Assembly: GCF_030247195.1 (NCBI RefSeq)
Contig: NC_080672.1
Location: forward strand, 70,349,771 to 70,413,770
Length of the DNA stretch: 64,000 nucleotides
Source of the DNA: Topomyia yanbarensis
Taxonomy: Eukaryota; Arthropoda; Insecta; Diptera; Culicidae
Reading direction: 5' to 3'
The notes under the pieces are model-generated. The model did not search any database. It saw only the letters and a program-made list of their open reading frames with translations, and was not told the origin of the DNA. Of this stretch, positions 35,086 through 46,804 are shown one piece after another. How positions within the stretch are numbered: position 1 is the first letter of the stretch; each line of letters opens with the position of its first letter. Made by a program: the position numbers and the translations under genes.

Positions 35086-37735
35086 TTTACACGCTTTTGC
35101 TAATCAAATCGTGTGGAGGATGAAACCAACGTCAAGGTTATCTCCACAATTATGGATATCAGTATGAAATTAATGGTGCAAAGAATGTGCGAAAAAATGT
35201 TGAAAATTTGATTTAAATCTTGTGATCAGGCAGGCGATTCGTAGATGCGGAAAATAGGTTCAACTTCTATTTTCATGATCGGGCGTTTTGCTACTATTAC
35301 TAGTTCTGTGACTTCACCCGAAGTTTGCGTTAATTTAATGAAATGTGCAATTCAAATGATTCTGATTATGTCGCAATCATAAAAATCCTGAGGAAAACAC
35401 ATTTTTTTCGTTTGACTCTCGTGGGGAATGGATTAAAGACTATCTTCAACAATATTATCAGACAACAGAATAACTATTTATTTATCTATTTAAGTAGATT
35501 CTCTCACAGATCCTCAGATATTTTTTATGAAATTAATACTGTTCATATCATTGGACTTACGAATTGAAAATATCGTAGACTGATTTTTCTAGTTCAGCAG
35601 AATTCCTAGATTCCTGAAACTATGGTAAAAGTCAAAATGTCAAGAGTATGCAAAATACTACTGATTTCACTTCAAAACAATAATAAGAACCTTAGCAATA
35701 TTAAATTTCAGCAATTTTGCAAAACCGTTGGAACTTGATAGGATTACCTAGACTAAACAAGTATTATATGTGAACATTTGAGGGTTACATTTCGGAACTC
35801 ATGGGTTTTTGAACAATGGAAAATATATATTTCAATGATTTGATCTACTAATGGAAACTTCCCAGAATTTAATCTACTGATGGAAACTGCTCAGAAATCG
35901 AAGGAAAATCACTTACTGAAAGCTTCTAATTTACGTACAATTTGTGAAATTGATGACACCACCAAAATAACTAAAAACTATAAATGTGGGTGAGCTTAAT
36001 AATTTCAGCATCACAATTGCTTCGAACACATGGAAGAGAACACATCGCACTTACTTCTGTTTTGCTGAAGAGGCTTACTTTTAAAGTTGTCTGTTTTTAA
36101 ATTACAGCAAATTATCCGTTTCCTGTTAAACTTTTGCAAAACTTATCAATTCGTTAAACAAATATGTTGACACTAATCTGCTCAGTAATTGGTTTGTTTT
36201 TGAATAAAAGCAATCAGCTGTTGATTTTTTTTTTGCAATCATCATTAAGATTGGAAGAGATTTATGACTTCTTGAAGAAGGTTGTAATGTTTGTCTGATT
36301 ACAGGTTTGTTTTACATTTTTTTTGGTAAATAGTTTCAAATAAAGTTGCTGCACCTAACGCATCAAAGTTGCACGAATAACGAAGACGAAAATGTCGTTA
36401 TATTCAAACCGAAATAAGAAGATAAGAGCGCAATTCCAAAAGCAATCGTGTTGAATGTATAGAAAAGATAGAAGAGGTGCTCTTGACTCGATTTCGATTA
36501 GTTGATTCTTCTTTCCTCTATGCTCTCCGATTTAAGATTATTTCTCTCATTTGACGAGCAAAACCAGAACGGAAGACTATCACATACTGAAGACATGAAA
36601 TCGAAACATTTATCCCAACTTGTTGGTTTACAAATTCAACCAGTCACAACATTTTAGTCACTCTTCATGATTGCCTATTGATGTCTGTTCACTGTATTGT
36701 AACGTCATTTTCAAACTTATATGGATATAAATTGTAAACCATAGAAAACGACTAAAATGCTGCTGCTGGTTGGTTTAGCCAAAGAAAGCCGATTGAAAGA
36801 GAAAATCGAAATCATGACCTTTATTTCTATTGCTACTGTGTAGTTACTTCAAATTAGCAAATTTGATAATACACGAGTGTATTATGTTTTATGTTTTACC
36901 ACTTTTGACCTGTCCAGTATCCGCTTTCAAACGAATTTTTCTATTACACGTTTGTATAAGATTTCAAGGAACGTAGTACGGAACGAATTCTTCGTAAAAA
37001 TGAAATGAAGTGTCAATAGCAATAGCGAGGCAAAATCTGTCTTCTCGGCTGTATTGTTCTCATTTTCTTGTGTAGCCCGCTTAAATGGCCTGGTGTTTTT
37101 ACTAAGAGTACAGAGTCCACACACACTTAATTTGAATTACTGGGTACAGTACAATTTTGCTGGGCTTTTGAACAGCAAACCGTTCAGTAATCAATTCAGT
37201 AAAACAATTCGGTTACCGAACTCTCCGCAATCCGTTCTCTCCAAACGTCAAAAAATACTGGTCAGTCAGCAGTTTCTTATGAAATTGGCGACTTCACAGA
37301 TAGTTTGCTGTTCCTGTTTTGTAAGTTTTTGACGAGATTCGGTAATGTTGGTACAATTTTGCCGAACAATCAGTCAGTATTTTACTGGATAATGTTTATG
37401 TACCGAAAAAAACAGAAGTGCTGATAAATTCAGTGAAAAATATTGCGGGTTTCAGCAAATTATTCGAAAAATTACTGAAAATCGCTAAAAAATGAAAACT
37501 TTACCGCAATTTTTTAAACAATTTGCTAGCTGCTCCGTAAAAATATCACTTTACTGTTCAAGTCGTCAAACGAAATTACTGAACAACTTTTGGCTGGCTT
37601 AGTGTGCAGTGTTCACTGACCTAATACAGAAATTCGAAATTGTGTGCGATTCAAAAACTTATCAGTTAAATAACAAACGGAACCGTGGGTCTTTTATGTA
37701 TTTCTATTATGTAACCAATTAAAATAATAAAACGA
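35086..37735. other. Intergenic, no gene seen
   Basis: AT-rich, no supported coding region. 37136-37610 holds many ttactg/cagtaa motifs in both orientations (ttcagtaatc, attactgaacaac), suggesting a short decayed inverted-repeat element. Confidence 0.5.
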
Positions 37736-37740
37736 ATTAT

Positions 37741-38142
37741 AACCCTTTCATGCCCAACTTTTTTTCTAATGCATGTAGGGTTTCAAAACTATTTTTGACT
37801 GAAAACGGTGAAGTCAAGAAACAGAAAAAGCCTTTTTCATAAAGGTAGGTGCCTGCCTCGCAGTGCTAGAAGCTGCTGCAACAAAACAAAGATATATGAA
37901 AAAGTAATTTTCCGTAGTCAATGTAAACTGTCCCTGCCAGCACTGCTTCATCGGAATCCAATCAGACTAATTGCAATAACTTCAGTTCTAGAGCTGATCC
38001 TTGTAACACTCTATACTCAAATGAAAGGTAATAGTCACATTTATTAGCCTTACTTGTTTTTGTGAGTAAATCTTGCCTCAATCAAAAGTTATAGCTATTT
38101 AAAAACGTTGTTGTCCACAAACAACATGGGCATGAAGGGGTT
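37741..38142. mobile_element. piggyBac-like MITE copy 1 (TTAA type)
   Basis: Ends ccctttcatgccca at the left and tgggcatgaaggggttaa at the right, with TTAA at 38141-38144 and a mutated ATAA at the left. It shares the inner segments tttctaatgcatgtagg, cagtactagagctgatcctt and cgttgttgtccacaaacaac with the copy at 39.1 kb, but has an extra internal segment. Confidence 0.7.
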
Positions 38143-38144
38143 AA

Positions 38145-38410
38145 TGCTTGTCTGCCAGATCTCGCGCAAGCGCTTAGCCATTGCACATGGGAACTTGTTT
38201 ACGAGACGAGGAAATCTTTTTTTCTCATAACTGCGTCGTGGGGGTGGAGGGGGGGGGGTCTTGCTGTTCATTTCTATCACGCTGTTATACATTTGCGTGT
38301 CATCATCGTAGTTGCTGTCTTTGATACTGGTTATAGATTTTGAGGTACTTGAGGCAGCTTTTGCCGTTGTCAATATTAGCTGATCAGCTGGCACAATTTT
38401 TGCAATTGTT
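38145..38410 (-). other. Unassigned open frame with polyproline run
   Basis: A minus-strand open stretch from about 38430 to 38095 has coding-like composition (VPADQLILTTAKAASSTSKS, YDDDTQMYNSVIEMNSK, then six Pro, then AKRLREIWQTS). It ends inside the TTAA MITE. The start is not an ATG and no family is recognised. It could be a decayed transposase tail or chance. Confidence 0.25.
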
Positions 38411-38566
38411 TTTATTCAGCGGTTTCTAAACAGGGTAGACCGTAATGCGTCGTTTTTTCACAGAACTGGCACGTATTTGACCTTGATATATGTAAGGAAT
38501 TCTCTGTGTAACGGTACTATCGCATTATGTTTTGTACTGCAGGGTCAGGTAGGAGGAAATAGATCG

Positions 38567-38583
38567 CCCCCCCCCCCCCCCCC
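38567..38583. repeat. 17-nt poly-C tract
   Basis: Uninterrupted C run; a poly-G run also lies at about 38237-38260. Confidence 0.9.
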
Positions 38584-39123
38584 GACATTCTCACTACATA
38601 AACACACCCAAAATCCGACGGGTATGTTTCTATTACTTTTGGGTAAGATTCTATTGTCTTTTCGGTAACAGACCACGCAATTGCGCATTACGGTATTAAA
38701 CTCATATTCCCGCAAAGGTAGTAAACGGTAGATGCGCAATACAATGACAAGCGAAGTGCTGCACACTTCCAGACAATCCGACGCGCCAATATTTATGGTA
38801 TAAGAATTGATGAAACATGAGTGCGACGTAGAGAAGATTTGAATTGGAATTTTTTGTTGGGACCACACGGTGGCCGGAGACCGAATAAAACCTATGTTTC
38901 AAATATTGATATTTTTTATTTTTTCTGGGTTTCTTATGTATTCAATGATATTCTCCAAATTTTGTGACAACCGAATGAGAATTAGATTTTTAATAGTAAT
39001 TTAAACATCGCTATGTCAGACAATTCTAATGAAATTCTTTTTCGAAATCACAATATCTTAACTTCAAAAACATGTTGCTCTTTCAATTTTTATTCGATTA
39101 GAGCACAATCAGTTTCATTTTAA

Positions 39124-39362
39124 CCCTTTCATGCCCAACTTTTTTCTAGTGCATGTAGGCAGCACTGCTCTATCGGAATCTATTCAGACTAATTGCAATA
39201 ACTTCAGTTCTAGAGCTGATCCTTGTAACTGTTAATACTCAAATTAAAGGCAATAATCACATTAATAAGCCTTACTTGTTTTTGTGAGCAAATCTCGCCT
39301 CAATCAAAATTTATAGCTGTTTAAAAACGTTGTTGTCCACAAACAACATGGGCATGAATGGG
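39124..39362. mobile_element. piggyBac-like MITE copy 2 (TTAA type)
   Basis: 239 bp between TTAA at 39120-39123 and TTAA at 39363-39366. Terminal repeats are CCCTTTCATGCCCA and its complement with one mismatch (tgggcatgaatggg). Confidence 0.85.
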
Positions 39363-40115
39363 TTAAAGGTCATTTAAAGAACTTCGATCATTTCAACATG
39401 TTTGCCAAATTTGATTCGAATTATGTAATATTATTACAAATATATCTTAAATGGGATAGCAAATTCTTTTTTCACAAATGTATTCTGTACAATCAGGTGA
39501 AACAGTTCGAAACTGTCACTTATTATATATTCTATGGGAAATCATCTCAAATCGACATTTTTAAGTGTTTGGTGACATGGAGGAGCATGGTGATTAGTGC
39601 AAAATAACTGAATAAAACGTAAACAAACACCTTTTTTGAGATTAAAAGTAGTTTTATCCAATTATTGTGTTGTTATATATAGTTATAGTTATATCTAATG
39701 AGTACAGGGCCGGCGGAATACGTGGGTAGTATGGGTAGTACTACCCACTCGAAAATTACCAAGGTGGGAATTACCCACTCGAAAGTTTGGAACACACCAA
39801 AACCTGAGATTAACCACGAATGTGTCTCACGCACAAAATGCATGCGCCTGAAATTCTTAAAACATTTTTATTCATAATAAGAATGATAGTGAAAAAAGAA
39901 ATCAAACTAGCAGCTTTTTAGAAAACGGAAGATCACTGTCATGAATGGGATCGCCAACTGGCCGCCTTGGATCCACTAGGAACTCTTGAAATCAGATTTC
40001 CAGGTAACTGTTAGCATGTCAACCAAAAAAGAAGGGATAACTAAATTTGAATATCTATCGTGTTTAAAAATATGTGTATGGGAGACATATAGGAGAGATC
40101 GAGGATAAGCAGCAC
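39363..40115. other. Intergenic, repeat end only
   Basis: No gene. At 39705-39795 the sequence gggccggcggaatacgtggg, then gtagtatgggtagtactaccc with two cccactcgaaa copies, looks like the end of a short dispersed element. Confidence 0.4.
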
Positions 40116-40119
40116 GTCT

Positions 40120-42240
40120 CGGACCGGAAGGAGACTGAAAGGATTCGTTTAACGGAGATCTAGCGCTAGAGAACTAGGCACACGACCAGATAACATGATT
40201 AATGTTACGATAACCATCAGCACAAGCGCAGAAATAGCTCTCCACGACCCCAATACGCCGGAGGTGCGCATTAAACGTAAAATGATTGGACATGACCCGA
40301 TATATCACCCGAAGGAAGTTACGTCCTTCATCCATCCCATTTAAACCAAGGTTTGTTGATACCTTTGGAATTTCCAAACTTCTATTGTCCTACGAAGTTA
40401 TCCGGAATGGAGTAATGCGAAAGAACTCAATCTAATACTTGTATCTGGTAAACTGGTATGATTTTTAGAGAAAGCACTCAGGAACTCCCCATTTTCTCAG
40501 GAAAAACAAGAAGTGCTTTCCATGCTCCATCAAACGGAGAGCCTCCTTGGAACTGTAACGATGTGGGCATGGTGGTTGATAGGTAATAAAAACCATAACA
40601 TTTGTGAGGACACTGTTTGCAGCACAGCCTCTTTTATGATCGCCCTCACCGCTACTGTGATAATAATTAGCATAGAAGCTACGCATAGCTCTCATCATCT
40701 GTTGACGTTACGGTAATATACGCACTTCAATGCTTAGCACGAGCATCTTTGCTGTAAGATAAATTTTTGTATTTAAAGAACAGTATATACAGTATTATCA
40801 TTTCATCGTGAAACGTCTCTCGTTTGAATGTGGATCCACATGGAATGCTGTTGTCGGCGAAAATGAATTCTTGGTTCTGTGTATTTCGATCAAAGGTTGA
40901 ATCGAGGACACAAGGTAGCGCCAAGTCACCATACGCACTATTGTTTCTCTCGTTAATCCGTCGACCGACGAACCGGTGCCAATAACCGCGTTTTTCAGAT
41001 TCATCAAGTTTTTCAAATGCGCTTCTAACGTCGCGTATATTCGGATGAATTCGGGTAATCCGACGTTCAGAAAGTCCTTATAGAGCTTTTACGCGTACAA
41101 TTCTGTGCACCCTCTGCCCACCGCGGAGTGGGAGATCATCCATGGGAATCAAGCCAGTCAAAGCGTTGTACGCTTCCACTGGAGAAATTTGTTATTTCGA
41201 TTCGATTGTTTCGAATATAGTGGTATAGTCTCTTTCAATCAATGGATTGAGTACAATGGTAATTCTAACGTGCTTGGCCGTGCCGGTGGAGTAGGCATTC
41301 GTGTCATTTCCACCGTATCGTGGTAATGGTATGATGGTACGTAAGATAGATCGGTTATCATCGTTAAGAGAACCCCATGGCATACCGTGGGAGTTGAAAT
41401 CTTCTATAACCAGCTGAGGTGCGATGCATATGGAAACACTATCAATAGATTTTTGCCTTTGATTCGGATTTGACAAGCTCCAACTTTTCAATACCTGGTA
41501 CCGAGTAAAGGCTAATCCGATTGAAATAATAGCATAGTTTTTTCGGCCCTGGCGAATAATGTTAAAATTGTGGAAGATCTACGTCGGAAGTTTACCAGGT
41601 TTTGCATGATGAAAATAACAAGGTACCGTAGAAATTAGTCATGCCCGGAGGCGCTCTTTGGCATTTCTTCTCGGAGCGTTCCTCACAAGAATGTTTCAGT
41701 TTTCCCCGTATAATTTATATGCGGAATATGTCGACAGTTCATACGGAGTCTCTCCACAGAAGCCAAACCTTTCATGATTCTCTCATTTTTCGCACCATGC
41801 GTTGTTTCTACAATGGGTAACTCTATGGCTCCATTGTTTGGAACGAAAGCAGTTCAAGCCCCGCGACACAAAAAAGCGAACAGGTTGACCAGCTCCGTTT
41901 AAAAAAAAAACAATGTTTGGAAGAACACATCCAGCGAAAGGCTAGAAATGAGGCTGATGGAAAATAAGTTGTTTTCTTATACTCCTCTAGTTTTGCTGAA
42001 CGCAATTGCTTTCATACCAGAATTTTCCCTGACTGAAGCGAAGAGTTCTGCAAGAGCCAACTCCTTATTTCGCAATGAAGGCCCCTCTCGGAGACTACAC
42101 CATCAATCTTTATTTTCCGGGTGGGTACGTATACAAAATACTTCTTCGTACACGCCCAAGTGTTGCTTCGTTAGATCACGCGATATATCAATGATGCTAA
42201 ATGGCTTATCCAGAAGTAGACCATCTAGGGGCCGGAAGTA
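40120..42240 (-). pseudogene. Second I-like LINE remnant (ORF1, endonuclease, RNase H tail)
   Basis: Read on minus. 42230-41800 is an ORF1 segment leading to VRLFVSRGLNC, parallel to the 5.4-kb copy. 41440-41380 reads APQLVIEDFNSHGMPWGS, the GDFN-H--WG block of an APE-type endonuclease. 41000-40700 is a very decayed RNase H region. 40377-40174 reads LRRIGVVESYFCACADGYRN, then INHVIWSCA, the same Cys/His tail as at 4.45 kb. RT is missing and there are many stops. Confidence 0.65.
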
Positions 42241-43200
42241 TTAAACAGATATGGTTTATATGCAAATGGAGACTTATCGGCGGAGATACCTTCCCATTAG
42301 TCAACACTGTCATGCGGGCGTCAGTACACACCAAAGAAAGTTCTATCGCAGGGAAATGAAAATTGCAACGAAATTTAAAAGGAAGGAGTAATTGAGACTT
42401 AGCTGTACAAATGCTCCATCTAGTATCAGCAATCAACAAACATATTTCCGCTGAGCCGTCGGTCATACAGCCCGTTAACAAAGGGTGTTTTCAATGGCCA
42501 CCAGCTATTATCAGAGAATTTTAATTTTTACTTACACAGCCATGTCTGAGTTTTCGTCAGTACGGGTAGAAATCATTCCGAATCTTACTACCAAAAAAAA
42601 TCTATCATAAAAATGATATTATGCTAATAAAAAAGGTTCGATGACACTGTATGGGAAAATTTATCTCAGCTTTTATAACCTTTGACATTAAAAATGAGCT
42701 CAGAACCCCAAAATTACTATAACATGTAATTTTCAGCCAGATTACGCAACATTTTTGGTCTTGTCCGACTTTTGTTCGAAGACCCGCCACTGTGGACCGT
42801 TTTAGTATTTAGTCTTGCTATTAGAGTATTTTTTCTTATTGCCCTAAAGGTACTACAACCGAGTTTTGGGTGCACTCTAAGAGAAGAGAAGACAATCGCG
42901 TAGCCAATTTGATCCAGCCCTAACCTCAATATTGAACCAGCTTCTGATTGGTCGTTCATATTTTCAAACGGGATGAAAAACAGTGCTGCTGAATCTATTC
43001 TGGCTACTTTTCATACGCATGAACATTTCATGAAAATTGAATAAATACTCTGAATGACGATATAACTACGTGTATTGTTAAGAATAAACAAAAAAATCTA
43101 TTTTTAAATGCAGCTAGTATTGTGAATTCTTGACAGAGGGTCGATATTTGAGTTACAATTATTTTCAGCAATTGTGCAAAGCATGCAAATGGAATCTGGC
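42241..43200. other. Intergenic, no gene seen
   Basis: No supported coding region; may include decayed ORF1 sequence next to the LINE remnant at its left. Confidence 0.4.
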
Positions 43201-43224
43201 AACGATGGATGCTTGTTGTCTTTC

Positions 43225-43520
43225 GAATTACGTAAGGGTCTGGTAGACAAAAATTAAGAAGAGCAAGAAGCCTGTTGTCGTCTCTTCTCTTAGGTTCCTA
43301 CACGTGCCCTTTGGAATGGAATTCATTTCTCCCAAATGTGACATGAATCTGCAAGTAAGCGGTGTCCGATCTTGAAGCGGAATATTGATTTTCTCATCGT
43401 CGATATATCCACTTAGTTTCGTCTGGGCTATTTTGTTGATTGCTATGTATGCTGAATGCCTGCCATGGTAGGACTCGATAAAAATGGCTACCGAAAGTCC
43501 AACCTCCATTTAAACCTTCA
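43225..43520 (-). pseudogene. LINE ORF1 (gag-like) fragment
   Basis: Minus strand reads MEVGLSVAIFIESYHGRHSA, then TKLSGYIDDEKINIPLQDRTPLT, parallel to the 47.5-kb copy (TKLPVYIDNDKIDMRLNDLHLG). The block is an N-terminal, RRM-like part of a non-LTR ORF1 by resemblance. Confidence 0.5.
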
Positions 43521-43689
43521 GGAAATGTTTCACATAATGAATGCTCGGTACTATGCGTGTCATCAATATTTTTATAATCATCGTATTTGGCCGTATTTTT
43601 CCTCTTCCTTTTTTCAAACCAAACGTTACAAATTTTGTTAAAAGTCGCCGAAAACGCTTTTTTTAAATTTATTTTTGAAAAATTTCAGG

Positions 43690-43735
43690 GGGGAGAGCTT
43701 TAGCCTCTTACCCCCCCCCCCCCTCTCTGGTTACT
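43690..43735. repeat. Poly-C tract of a dispersed element
   Basis: A C run of about 15 nt at 43711-43725 in the context ggggggagagctttagcctctta...ctctctggttac. This resembles the reverse-oriented end of the element at 34.7 kb. Confidence 0.5.
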
Positions 43736-44070
43736 TGCCTGATAGTCCATGTTATGTTGGATGTTAGAAGCGGCAGGTTAGTCGCTGTTCAACAACTCAG
43801 CACGCTTATCCACGGCTACCCAAAAATGAGTCGAATGCTACTCAGTTTAGTGAAAACCATACCTACTTAAAAATGAGCAGAAGGGGGTCTACTCATTTTT
43901 GAGTAAACCTGTTCTATGACCAAACTGAGTAGAAATAACTCACTTTTGTTTATATGCCTAAATGTGTAAAATTTACCCATTATCATGGAAAATTGAGTTT
44001 TTTTAATTGTTTTTGGAATTCTTTTCAATAAAATGAATGTTTATGCCAATTATTTCATGTATTATATATT

Positions 44071-44568
44071 TTAAACAAGCTGAGCATTTAATGTTTCATT
44101 TATGGACATTGCAATTTGATTTACTGTTTTGCGTGAGCTTTGATTCCGCGTTTTATACACAAGTATGGACATTAGTTGTTCTAACATTAAAAGCCGTGCC
44201 GGAACTGGTACCCCAAAGACAAAAAATACCTTGAACAACGTGTCAATGACGTTTCTGATGGACGAGTCCGTCATTATGATCACCCCATCCATAAGAACAC
44301 TGTATGTTCCCGTTTTAAACTTGTCGGCTTCGCAAACCAGATGCGGCGTTAGCTCTACCAGTGCCAAATAATCAGTCAAGTTCTGAAAAATAATTATAAC
44401 AGTCAAACAGTTATTTAATACTACTAAATACATTTTTGTTTAATACCTGCGTGCAATGGATGACAGGCGCAGCATAGAGTTGTTCTGGCGAATCCCAGAC
44501 CATATCACTAGATGCGTGAACTTTTTTAGACAAGCTTGCGAAAATTCTGAGCAATCCTCTTAGATGAA
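44071..44568 (-). CDS. Unassigned spliced protein-coding 3' end (two exons seen)
   Basis: Exon 44568-44447 (HLRGLLRIFASLSKKVHASS, DMVWDSPEQLYAAPVIHCTQ) joins exon 44382-44071 (NLTDYLALVELTPHLVCEAD, FKTGTYSVLMDGVIIMTDSS, FKVFFVFGVPVPARLLMLEQ, MSILVYKTRNQSSRKTVNQI, ending NETLNAQLV and stop). The 64-nt intron 44383-44446 has GT...ttatttttcAG in phase 0, and both exons are free of stops and frameshifts. The upstream exon begins after atatag at 44569-44570. No ATG exon was found. The FKVFFVFGVPVP...EQLMSILVYK stretch recalls uncharacterised animal proteins of transposon-linked families, but I cannot name a function. It may be the end of a low-copy gene or of an intron-bearing transposon. Confidence 0.5.
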
Positions 44569-44599
44569 CTATATTGAATGAAGAAAATTTGTTGAGCAA

Positions 44600-45171
44600 T
44601 TTTTACTCAGCGACAGTTTTAAATTTTATTCATTTTCTGACAGCTTCTCATGGTTGCCAAAAATGAGTTTTTTCGACGCACTCCCTGAGTCGCTTCAAAT
44701 AAGCGTGAGGGACAACTTGACAGATGGTGCTTGTTTCATATATGTACCACCGTTTTGATGGTGGCGCTAGTATGCCTTCTCTGTACGGGTACCACGAACA
44801 ACGAAACGAAAAAGTTTCAAGAGAAAAGCGTGTTTCGTTACGTGTGTTATGAACGCCGTCAATGCGGCTAGAACAACATTTAGAAAAAGCGTATTCCAAA
44901 ATGTGGATAAAGAAAACTATTATTAGAGAATAAATTTATCCCTAACTGGAAACCATCAGTAATGTTACATAAATCTTATTATAAATTTGGCTGGAGGTCG
45001 TTTTTTGCAACCGGCTCACCTCCTTCCTAACAATGTTTGAGTTTTTTTTGTTGTGTGAAGTTTGTAGTTGGTAAATCATGTTGCTTTTTTCTCGTGAAAT
45101 ATAAATAAAAAATTTTTTGGCCAATGAAAGCACATCACCAAACTTAACAATTCGCGAACCTACGACACCTT
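44600..45171. other. Intergenic, no gene seen
   Basis: A minus-strand open stretch (44899-44648) has no recognised motif. The 5' exons of the adjacent spliced gene may lie here but cannot be placed. Confidence 0.35.
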
Positions 45172-45400
45172 CGGCCCTATTCTGCGCGGCGTGTGACGTG
45201 AGACGACTAATCTCACCTCACTCTACGTGACTTTTCTCACCCAATTCTGAAGAGTCACTTTGGGTGACGTGAGACGCCCATTTAACCGCAATGGGGAATC
45301 TCACCTCACTCGAGTCGACTCTCAGAATAGGGTGAGAAAAGTCACGTAAAGTGAGGTGAGATTAGTCGTCTCACGTCACACGCCGCGCAGAATAGGGCCG
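45172..45400. mobile_element. 229-bp palindromic MITE, copy 1
   Basis: Ends CGGCCCTATTCTGCGCGGCG and its exact complement. The arms stay complementary for about 75 bp (gtgtgacgtgagacgactaatctcacctcac...), with internal sub-repeats of tcacctcac and gtgacgtgaga. The flanks both read CTT (45169-45171 and 45401-45403), a possible 3-bp duplication. Non-coding. Confidence 0.85.
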
Positions 45401-45463
45401 CTTGTTTCAAGTTCATTAAGAACGTCAAGAGTTCTAGTACTTTAATCGGTAAAATAAACAATC

Positions 45464-45513
45464 GGCCTTATTCTGCGCGGCGTGTGACTAAACTCACCTC
45501 ACTTTACGACTCC
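45464..45513. mobile_element. Truncated 5' end of the same palindromic MITE
   Basis: cggccttattctgcgcggcg followed by tgtgac and tcacctcactttacg, then divergence. Only about 50 bp of one arm remain, between the two full copies. Confidence 0.75.
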
Positions 45514-45934
45514 TGCTAGAGCTTTGTTCGACGGATCCCTTCAGAATTATTCTGGCAATTTATTCCAGTCTGAAAGAAACCTAACGGAACGGCATCTACC
45601 GGAGGATTTCATGCCTGGGGAAATATTGATTCGATCCGGAAGATTTTCGGGAAATCCAATATAAGTGGAAGTGGCTTGATTTTGAAAGTCATCTTGTATT
45701 TCAGAAAATCGAATTTATTTTATTTTGGATTTTTTCAAATTCAAAATGGAATCGGTGTTTCTGTTTAAGTATAGCGGAATGAGAACAGCTTCTAATTTGA
45801 ACAGCGAAATAAATTTGATGATAGAAATGCTTAAATTGTTTATTTTTTACAGATATGGAAAATAATATATGGGTTGCGTCTTTTTCAAATTTTGCTGCAT
45901 TCGATCCGCCATGACATCACCAAATTACCACAAA

Positions 45935-46163
45935 CGGCCCTATTCTGCGCGGCGTGTGACGTGAGACGACTAATCTCACCTCACTCTACGTGACTTTTCT
46001 CACCCAATTCTCAAGAGTCACTTCGGGTGACGTGAGACACCCATTTAACCGCAATGGGGAATCTCACCTCACCCGAGTCGACTCTCAGAATAGGGTGAGA
46101 AAAGTCACGTAAAGTGAGGTGAGATGAGTCGTCTCACGTCACACGCCGCGCAGAATAGGGCCG
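45935..46163. mobile_element. 229-bp palindromic MITE, copy 2
   Basis: Same length and over 95% identical by eye to copy 1 at 45172. Perfect ends CGGCCCTATTCTGCGCGGCG; the flanks AAA and AAA are compatible with a 3-bp duplication. Confidence 0.85.
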
Positions 46164-46800
46164 AAAATTTGCTTATGAGTTCAATATATGGGAGCTGTCA
46201 ACTTGTCCCCGGGCTGCTGTTCAACGTCCAGGCCACGTTGATCGTCGATTAGATACTGCTTGCATTAACCCTGCAGCGATTCCATAATCACCACCTCAAG
46301 ACAGCGTTCAATGAAGTTATACCATGATAGCTATTGATGTCTCGCTCATTTACCTTTTTTTAGACCGAAAGCAATTTCGTGAATTTCCGCAAGGTGTAAA
46401 AAACCACTGGCAAAAGATGGTTTGAACGTTGTGAAAAAGCGATATGCCTTGGAAGAAGCACCGTTTGGCCCACGACTGAAAACAGTGTTTAATTGAACGT
46501 TTTAATAAAAATATGACTAGTTACTAACTAGTAATATGAAACTCGTGCTTCATACCACATTTAAAACTGAATCTATATTGTCGTCCCTTCTTTTAGATAG
46601 ATATTATCCGTAGAACTGCACGGAAAAACTAGACACGTTAACATCATGTGGAAAACACTTGAATTGATTCAATTATGAAACACATGAAAATGATACGTTT
46701 GCCAATTCAATATCTATAATAGAGTAGGGTGCCCATATCAGACGAGTAAATAACCAGAACAGTCGAACGGCTACTGCTTCCCCCCGTTACAATCGACATT
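46164..46800. other. Intergenic with a scrap shared with 49.44 kb
   Basis: 46250-46340 (gcagcgattccataatcacc...aatgaagttataccatgatag) matches 49445-49515. On minus it reads like coding (LSWNNFIERSLELGIMELLQ in the 49.4-kb version), so it is probably a shared LINE fragment. Nothing else seen. Confidence 0.4.
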
Positions 46801-46804
46801 ACCT

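Noticed and set aside
43815..44665. Terminal inverted repeats around the unassigned spliced gene
   Set aside because: The ccaaaaatgagt motifs at 43.82 and 44.65 kb are in the same orientation, so they are not inverted ends; no duplication found.
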